Assembly: GCA_029582265.1 (NCBI GenBank)
Contig: CM055830.1
Coordinates: 32,529,172 to 32,593,171 of the forward strand
Length of the DNA: 64,000 bases
Source of the DNA: Zoroaster sp. YZ-2022
Taxonomy: Eukaryota; Echinodermata; Asteroidea; Forcipulatida; Zoroasteridae
Reading direction: 5' to 3'
Under the pieces are notes generated by a model. The model saw nothing but the letters and a program-made list of their open reading frames with translations. It was not told the DNA's origin and did not search any database. The translations under genes were made by a program, and so were the position numbers. Shown here piece after piece: positions 56,500-64,000 of the stretch (positions within the stretch are counted from its first letter, which is position 1; every line of letters starts with the position of its first letter).

Positions 56500-59435
56500 G
56501 GAGAACATTAATAATGCACTTGGAATATGGAAAAATGGTAGCAAATTAGTTGTAATTTTATTGCAATATTACACTGTCAATCATAATTTAAATTTAGTTC
56601 TTTAAAATTTACAACAATTAATATGACATGGTTTTGTTTAAATTACATATATATGTAATGACAACTTTGGTTAACCTCTGAGGAAAGAACAAATCTTATT
56701 TCCATGACCGTAAAATAAATGTGTTATTATGGTTGAATGTTTTATAAACTTATTAAAATAAAATAAATTATTTATTTTATTATTTGTATTATATCACTCA
56801 ACATACATGTATATTAGGTTTTTTCTTGATTTCATTAAATGTTTTTGTTGTTCTTGTTAAATTAAGGTTAGGTATTATTTATTATTACATATTTTGATTA
56901 AGATTTTTATTTGCCTTTAGTTTCTTTTGCATAAATATTACAATTTACTATTTTGTTTTATTTTGTTTAGTTGATGGGTTATTTTTTAGGGTTATTTCAT
57001 CAAAATATTTATTTATAATTTATTTTATTATTATTTTTTTATTATATTATAATTTCAGTTAAGTTTCAATGCTCACTGGTGTTTACAGTTTTTACCAGAC
57101 TTTAGTTGTATTGTTAATTTTAGCTTTAATCAAGGTTATAATTATTTAATTGATTTATTTGATTCATAGCTTATTATATTTTTACAATTACCTTTCTTTT
57201 TTAAAGTTTAGTTTTAATGCTGAATTTTTTTTTTTTAAGTTTAAGGTCTACACATTTCCATGGTTATTCTTGTGTTGTGTCCTTTGAAATTAAGATACTT
57301 TATATGTAAGATACATTATAAATGTATAAAATATAATGTAATGTTGGTTTTAATCATGTTTAAAACAAATTAGCCATTTATGAATATTTAATTTAATTTA
57401 ATTTATGAATATTTAATTATATTTAATTTAATTTTATATTCCTTTACTCTGATGCTCTTCATTTCATTTTTAAAACAAATGTCTGACACACAGCTCTCTA
57501 AAACTGGTCATGAGAATAAATATTTTCTTTCCTCAGAAAAAAATTAACTTGACACCTTGACTTTCCCTAATTTAAAATTATACCGCTCAATTCGGTTGAA
57601 ACTAGCTGTTAAACCCTTTAGGTAATATTTGTAGCTTTGCATGGTGAAAACAATAAGTAAAGACCATTTGCGGTGATACCATGTGAAATTCTCAAATAGA
57701 GTAGTAATTAGTTCTGGATGTTACAACTCAACATTTCATTAAACCCCTTGTTTAACATTTCTAATTGGCAAATGCTATTTCCTTTTAGTGACTTAAATCT
57801 TGTGGGTGAATAATACCTGTATATTGCATTTTGTGGCAATGCTAAATCCAGTCTTATAAGGTAAATAATACACAGAAGTAATGAGATTTAAAGCAATTTT
57901 GAAATGTAATTACACAATAGAGGGCGCTTTCTATTAGCAACCCATAGAATATTTTGCAATTATACACAATGCATCTTGGTCTAGCTAGCAATCATCATTC
58001 ATATTTCCCTGAACATTAGTGTGTAGTTTGTAAACGAGCAACCTACGTAGTTGTAGTTGCATTAACTATCAAACAGAAGAAAATCATGTCTCACTGAGTT
58101 TTGATCATTAGCTAGACCATCATGCATTACAAAAAATCAGCTTGTTCTTGCTCACTGTCGTATTTGCGGAGAAATCTATACATGATAATCATTATATTCG
58201 CACAGGCCTCGAATTTAACTGCGGCCACTGCTGTGGTGCCCCTCCGAGTTGGCCGTAATGCCCCTTTGGTTGGCCTTGAAATTTTGATGCAGCCAATGCC
58301 AAAGTGCCCATGCCCTTTCAATCCATAAGGTTGAGGCCTATTCATAGCACTGTACTCTAGTACAGATATAACACACAAATTTCCCTAAAACAGGGGTGTG
58401 ATTGGGCAGTTTGGAAAAATCCACGTAAATTTTGCTAGGGGTATTTGAGGCCGCTGTTGTGAACAGCGCTGGGGTGAAATCTACAGTTCTGAGCGTTTGC
58501 TTTGCTTTCCTTTGTTTAAATCTTTAAAATCCGGAGGATCACAACATTGCGATTTGTGAAAATCGGAAGGAAAAAAAAATAAAAAAAATAAATAAATAAA
58601 AAATCGGAAAAATCCTGCTAAAAACATACAAATTTCCCTTACCTTACAGATCAACAACAAACAACAATTCAAATTACACTCACAGGTTCTAAACAAAACT
58701 TCTGATAAGGACAGCATGGAATAGCGGGTACAAAGTGATTTCATGTATAGACATATTTCACATCAACGGTCATCTTGTTTATCTTATATACAAATCCATG
58801 GACCAAACCGAGGCTGGAAGGAAATAGTCTGGTACCCCTTATGCATTGTGAATCGGTGCCAGGATTGCACTAATGTGCAGGGAATCAGACAAAGATGGCC
58901 GTTGCATGATATAAACAGGTGCACCCCACTAAACAGCGACAAATTCACGCGCCGAGTTTATATTTATCATAATTTGTATGTCCTAAAACTTTTCTGAAAA
59001 ACAAAGATTTGAGGCCCATTCATTTGAGGGATTGTGTAAAAATGGTCACAATATCATAACCTGGGGTTCCTTGACTTCCAACTTTGAGTATATTGGATAC
59101 ACACTAGGCCATTATAAAGTGGTCCTAATTTGATTTCAAGCATAAGGCCTTTTTCCCAAAATGGCTGCTTTTCAGTGTGGTCGTTTTCACTAGAGGGTGC
59201 TTTCATTGGGATGATGGGCTGGACCTATCTGGAATATCCACAATAACTTCAGAAAATAAAGGTTTTTTTTTTTTTTTTTAGATATCACTAAATATTTTTT
59301 TCTTTTGGTTTTAAATATTGTAGGATTTTTGAATATTTTGTATTTAGCACTGGTTACTATGGGAGTTTATTTAGTGGGGTACACCCAAAATGTCTATAGA
59401 AATTATTGTGATACAAGCAGGTCTCGGTAAAATAT
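56500..59435. other. AT-rich gene-free region
   Basis: 56500-57620 is extremely AT-rich (TTTAATTTAATTT runs). 57760-59435 has ordinary composition with no supported gene; a CAGGGGTGTGATTGG string at 58391 resembles a hAT end but no partner end was found. 60620-61105 and 62590-62980 also show nothing coding. Confidence 0.6.
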
Positions 59436-59439
59436 CCAA

Positions 59440-60410
59440 AGACAATGACAGGGAAAGTTTAGGAAGGATGAGAGTTGCTGTGAGGGATGAGTACAGGTGG
59501 ATAGATGGGGGAAAATGTATATTCAATATGAGGTGGGAATAGGTGGGGTAGGGATAATCAGAAGATATAAAGTTAATGTGGAGATTGGGGTAAGAGGGGT
59601 TTAGGGGGAGGGTACATAAGAAAATGGAAGAATAATATGTGACCGGCTCCACGAAAATGGGTATTATGGGACAAAATTTAAAAATTGAGTTACATACATA
59701 GCTGAATTGGTTACATTATAAGCTTTAATTTGGTGTAGGTTTGAACCCTGTGGCATTTTGCATTCTGGAGATATACTGATTTTTGCATATTCATATTGTA
59801 CAAATTAACGGAAGTGCCTTCAGAGATTAAAGCCCTTTAAACACAGCAAGTGGAAAAAGAAATGAGCTAAGAAGAAACTCTCTTGAATGCCCATAGCAAC
59901 AGTTATGTTCCTTTTGAGCTCCTTTAGGAATGCTTGTGCAATATAAATTTGAATTATCAAGCATCTTGAAGTATTTTTTCAAATATTTTTGCTAATTTGC
60001 ATAATGTGTAAAATATAAACTTTTGTTTTTTCATCTTTACTCATCAATAATAATATTTCTGTAAATAAATTATGAAAGTATTGATATAATAGAAGCCAAT
60101 AAACCACAAAAAAAAAATTCACGCTGTGAATTTTTTTTTCACCCTCTCCACATAGAACAGCCCTTTACGGGTAATAGCATAGCGTCCCTTAATACCCTTT
60201 TTCGCAGAGCGGGTCACATATGGGAACTGGGGTGGAAGGATTTGGAGAAGGGGTTAATTAGAATATGGTATTCCACATGAGGATTGGGATAGGACAAGGA
60301 GGGATTTGTGGGAGAGAGCAATTTGAAGATGGAAGATTAATTTGAGAAATGGGATGGGTTGGAAGGGATTTGGGCAGGGCTGCAGTGAGCGGGGGGGGGG
60401 GGGGGGTATT
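59440..60410 (+). repeat. Purine-rich (GGGA/GGAAGA) tract, split by a MITE
   Basis: The plus strand is strongly G/A biased with repeated TGGGGTAGGG, GGATTGGG and GGAAGG motifs, ending in a run of about 20 G near 60391-60409. No reading frame of interest. Such tracts can form triplex or quadruplex structures. Confidence 0.6.
59636..60222. mobile_element. MITE with TGTGACC ends inserted in a purine-rich tract
   Basis: The left end TGTGACCGGCTCCACGAAAA, then GGGTATTATGGGAC, is mirrored at the right (TCCCTTAATACCC, then CGCAGAGCGGGTCACA). The purine-rich DNA on the two sides (59440-59635 and 60223-60410) has the same character, as if the element split one tract. Confidence 0.65.
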
Positions 60411-61109
60411 TAGAGCCTCAGTCGGCAAATGAAGCATCAAAGGTATTAGAAGAAGCGTTGGTCCAGAATAAATTTGCAGTCGGCAAACCTAGAGCTATGG
60501 GTTTGTCGACTGCAAATGTATTGTGTTCTTGAGTTCTTTCAGGTACACCATGTAATGCTCTCTTTTTGGAAAAAGTGATGGCTCTGAAAAGAGTCGGTTG
60601 GTTTGTTGTCAACGTTGTGTATTTTGTTTCTAAGCACTGAAGATTTGCCAAGTTGTTTGTTATCAGTTGTTTTTACTATGTAACACATTGTATTTTTCAG
60701 GTGTCCCTGGATTTGGGGTACATTAGTTCATCAATTTGGGTCTGGGGTGGGATGAGGAGAATTAAGAAGCTGATAGGTCACTAGAACGGGGAGAAAGTAA
60801 TAAGATTGTAAAGTTGAGAAAGATGGGAATTATAGATAAGGTTAGTACAAAAGGTAAAATTGTGAAGGTTTGGCTGGAGAGGTCACAAGTTCATGAATGA
60901 AGAACGGGAGACAATAGCAGATTGGAGATGAACGCAGTGGGAAAAGTGCTTTACAGAAAAGATTAGTAATGTATGCAAAACTAAGGTGATGTATTTGTTC
61001 AGTACTACAGGAAAAAACCAACTTTGTCAACATCAAACAAAATACAATTTCAGTACTGACATGGTTAGGGGACCTTTACGTGTACAATACATAATGGCCT
61101 TGGATTTAA

Positions 61110-62165
61110 CATGCAAACCTGGTTGAAAATGTTAAACCTTTCCTTCGATTTGAATTGTCTTGACATTATACTGTATAACTTGCATCATATAAACCTGGTT
61201 GAAAATGTTAAACATTACACTAGTCTTAAGTTTATATCGCTTGTTATGCACCATGTAAACATAGTTGAAAATATTAAACCATAAACTTTTGATATTAAAG
61301 CTTTTTAACTAACTTGCACCATATAAACTGGTTGATTAAACCTTCAACTTGGATTAAATGACATTCAGCTTCTAATTTACATGCACTGTGTAAACCTGGT
61401 TGAAAATGTTGAATCTTTGATTGTCTTGAGCTTATAGGCTTCTTATATACACACGTCATATATTAACCTGATTGAAATGTCGAATCTTCTACTTGGATTA
61501 TATAAACCTGGTTGAAAACATTAAACCTTCAACTTGTTCTTTCGTGTATATAACTATAACTATCATATTAACCCTAACTCCCTAGGCCCAATTGCGTACA
61601 CATAACCTGAATCCTCCAAAATCCTTCAGTAGTAAAGCAAGCACATGACATGTATGCACACATGTGTTTCTAATCTGTGATACATGTACATGGCCAGGGA
61701 CCTTCCCTGCATGCATGGAGCAATAAACAGTGTCCAGTGACCCAAGCACTGACCTTGCAATCACTGCAACAAACATGGATGTACATGTCCCGTGGAAAGG
61801 CAAGTATGCCTGATAACCTCAATCCTCCAAAATCCTTCACTTTAGCAAAGAGGATTTTGGAAGATTTGGGAAGGTTAGGGTTACCCTGTTGAGAAATGTT
61901 AAACCTTCAACATGGACTGTCCAGACATACATGTACAAAGCTTACATACAATTGTATCCATTACTTTCACATCATAAACCCAGTTGAAAACATTAAACCT
62001 TCAACATGGATTGTTCTTACATTATGTACATGTATAACTTGCATATTATTAACCTGATCAGAAATGTTAAACCTGGACTGCCTTAACATATAAAGCTTAC
62101 GTATATATCTGTAACTTTCACATCATAAACCGAGTTGAAAAATGTTACAACCATCAACTTTGATT
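61110..62165 (+). repeat. Diverged 60-75-bp repeats (AACCTGGTTGAAAATGTTAAACC)
   Basis: At least ten copies of AAACCTGGTTGAAAATGTTA, each followed by a loosely conserved CTTCAACTTGGATTGT and CATTATATAA spacer. The array is broken at 61565-61870 by unrelated DNA with a CCTCCAAAATCCTTC repeat. Confidence 0.7.
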
Positions 62166-62201
62166 GTAATAATGCACAAATAATAGTGCAATTCAATTTA
62201 G

Positions 62202-62588
62202 GCCCCCCAAAAAAGTCTCCGGTTTCTGGTCATTGGTCGGCTTCAAAATCGGTGCGGTGATGCTTTTTTTGTTTTTTTTGTTTTTGTTTTGTTTGTAATC
62301 ATTTTTTTTTTGCTAACCAGTGAAAAACGTCATACATGTATACATGGTTACTGGAACCAGACCAACTTTCCCATACACAAAGTATGATGGCTAAGAGAGG
62401 CCTCACAAATCGGGCAAACGTTCAAGTCATTTAAAACACGGCACGGCAGAATTCCAAGCAATCCAGCAATTTTGCTTTCAACTGGACATCATTTCATAGC
62501 ACCAAAAAAACCTGAAAATTGAAAATTAAAAATGCCGACCGCACGACGCACAGAGACCAGAAACCGGAGACAATATTTTTTGCCAAAG
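62202..62588. mobile_element. MITE family E, copy near window end
   Basis: Begins GGCCCCCCAAAAAAGTCTCC and ends with the inverted AGAAACCGGAGAC block. Inside are poly-T/TTTTG runs and the GCTAAGAGAGGCCTCACAAA segment in the opposite orientation to 7591. Confidence 0.65.
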
Positions 62589-62986
62589 ATTTAAACTTAA
62601 GGTACAGACCAGTGCAAATCGTTGTTACATGAGACATCGATATTAAGCATTAATATTATAACTTGAATCTGCAAGGAAAGATAACATGAGTCATCCAGTC
62701 ATACATTTATGATAATGACAGATTTCAAACCTGTAGGCTTGATGTCTTATTAATTTACCGTGCAATACAAACCAGCTCACACCATCCTAGCAAACACTAA
62801 GGCAAATTCCTTCATGTGTTATTTTTATGAGTCACACAAATGTCTTTCAAAATCAGGCTTCCTATTAAAGGGAAGGTACAGCATTGGTAAAATGTATATA
62901 AATGCATTCACTCTTTATAAGCAGGGATGATATTGTGAGAAAATTAATAGGTAGGAAAACGGTTTGCCGTTATCATTAGCCATATA

Positions 62987-63242
62987 CACTCACTGGCCAT
63001 AAGTATTGCAACACACACAAAGTTCAGTTTGAAGAACTGTGTTACAATAATTTATTTTATTTTATTTACACTACTTAAGACTTCTTGAAAGTGCCTGTGT
63101 TTTGAAGTCAATGTTCTTTTTTTACTGTTCTTGCTCGGAAATTATGTAATACACGATCGATGAAATCAGATGAAATGATCATCTCACTTGTTACTGTAAA
63201 GTGCTATTTTGAGCATGTTGCAATACTTTTGGCTAGTGAGTG
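62987..63242. mobile_element. Tc1/mariner-like MITE (CACTCACTGGCC)
   Basis: A 256-bp element between TA dinucleotides (62985-62986 and 63243-63244). The ends CACTCACTGGCCATAAGTAT and ATACTTTTGGCTAGTGAGTG are imperfectly inverted. TA targets and this size fit Tc1/mariner MITEs. Confidence 0.75.
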
Positions 63243-63457
63243 TACTAGCCTATAGCGGTTTACCTCTATAGCCATGTATAGCAAGGAAACTGTTTTTTAT
63301 CTTGGTATTTACAATAAAATGATACACAAGGAAAGTTTCCATGGTCTGAAGTTAGTCGGAACCCGGTTTCATGGTAGGATTTTAAAAATCAAAAGGTAGG
63401 ATTTCCTACAAAAGTAGGAAGAATATCATGCCTGATAAGAATCAAGAGATATGTATA

Positions 63458-63719
63458 CTACTCAAAACAATTTAGGGAACACCGGAATAATCTCAGTTAA
63501 AGCAAGATCATTTATGTCAGATAAACACAATGTTTCACAGAATTGATGAGAAACAACTGCACAATGAAACAGATGATAAAGGATGCATGTAGTGATTACA
63601 CATTTCATGACATGACTACTGAAAGAGAGAGGGGGTTGCAAATGAAAATCCCGGTTCATGGAACATTTCAAACCTATTTGATGTTAAAAATCCGGTGTTC
63701 CCTAAATTGTTTTGAGTAG
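63458..63719. mobile_element. Tc1/mariner-like MITE (CTACTCAAAACAATTTAGGG)
   Basis: TA at 63456-63457 and 63720-63721. Ends CTACTCAAAACAATTTAGGG and CCCTAAATTGTTTTGAGTAG are perfectly inverted. The interior keeps no transposase fragment. It is the least decayed of the TA-flanked elements here. Confidence 0.8.
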
Positions 63720-64000
63720 TATACATTTCACTTCATTTTTCATTTTTTATTTAATGACAAAGAACCATCACAAACTTCACATCAAGTGAACTGTGTGATT
63801 GTAAACGCTTCCTTAAAGGGGCAATATTGTCACGATCAACTGGGCATGGAATCGGAGAGCAAGTTTTAGATTAACACAGTGACTGAAAATAATACCTAAC
63901 ATGATACGGTCATATTGAGCCAGAAAATTCCATGCCCTGTTGTAAGTCTAATCTGATCGTGATGATATTGTCCCTGTAAGTAACATCAGTAACCAAAACT

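Noticed and set aside
58383..58620. Another hAT element starting CAGGGGTGTGATTGG
   Set aside because: No matching inverted end or 8-bp duplication was found nearby.

Overview
The window looks like animal nuclear DNA. It has one spliced gene with long introns, very dense non-autonomous DNA transposons, SINEs, a decayed LINE and many minisatellites, and no bacterial-style gene packing. Frequent TACATGTA-type strings, a 2A-bearing LINE and abundant tRNA-derived SINEs fit a marine invertebrate, most likely an echinoderm or another non-vertebrate deuterostome. That assignment is inference.

The only host protein-coding gene I can support is a plus-strand TMEM198-like gene. Its coding exons are 6321-6531, 23224-23787, 24698-24837 and 40880-41089. 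They join with intron phases 1, 1 and 0 into a 374-residue seven-pass membrane protein. Introns 1 and 3 are about 16 kb each and are packed with repeats. Just upstream of exon 2, the intron end plus exon head is duplicated, leaving a decoy 3' splice site at 23068-23069.

Repeats by region. 1-6.2 kb: TTAA-flanked MITEs, SINEs and a 77-bp satellite inside a MITE. Intron 1: at least four MITE families, two near-perfect foldbacks and minisatellites with 13-, 20- and 25-bp units. Intron 3: a broken minus-strand LINE (27.5-30.9 kb) with an APE-type endonuclease, a YADD reverse transcriptase and an N-terminal 2A-like motif; a second 77-bp array; and an 1181-bp hAT element (38216-39396) with a perfect 8-bp target-site duplication and a PIP-box-like N-terminal reading frame. 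41-48 kb: 3' UTR, more MITEs and a roughly 970-bp array of 40-bp units.

The most unusual structure is a 6.4-kb imperfect palindrome (48675-55074). From outside in, each arm carries five tRNA-like units with A and B boxes, 305-bp repeats containing a perfect short palindrome, a LINE 3' tail, a telomere-like motif and 60-bp repeats, closing on a 21-nt loop near 52411. A third, partial copy of the tRNA-like cluster follows at about 55.1-56.06 kb. The remainder (56-64 kb) is AT-rich DNA, minisatellites, a purine-rich tract split by a MITE, and two Tc1/mariner-like MITEs. No rRNA, functional tRNA gene, CRISPR array or bacterial element was seen.
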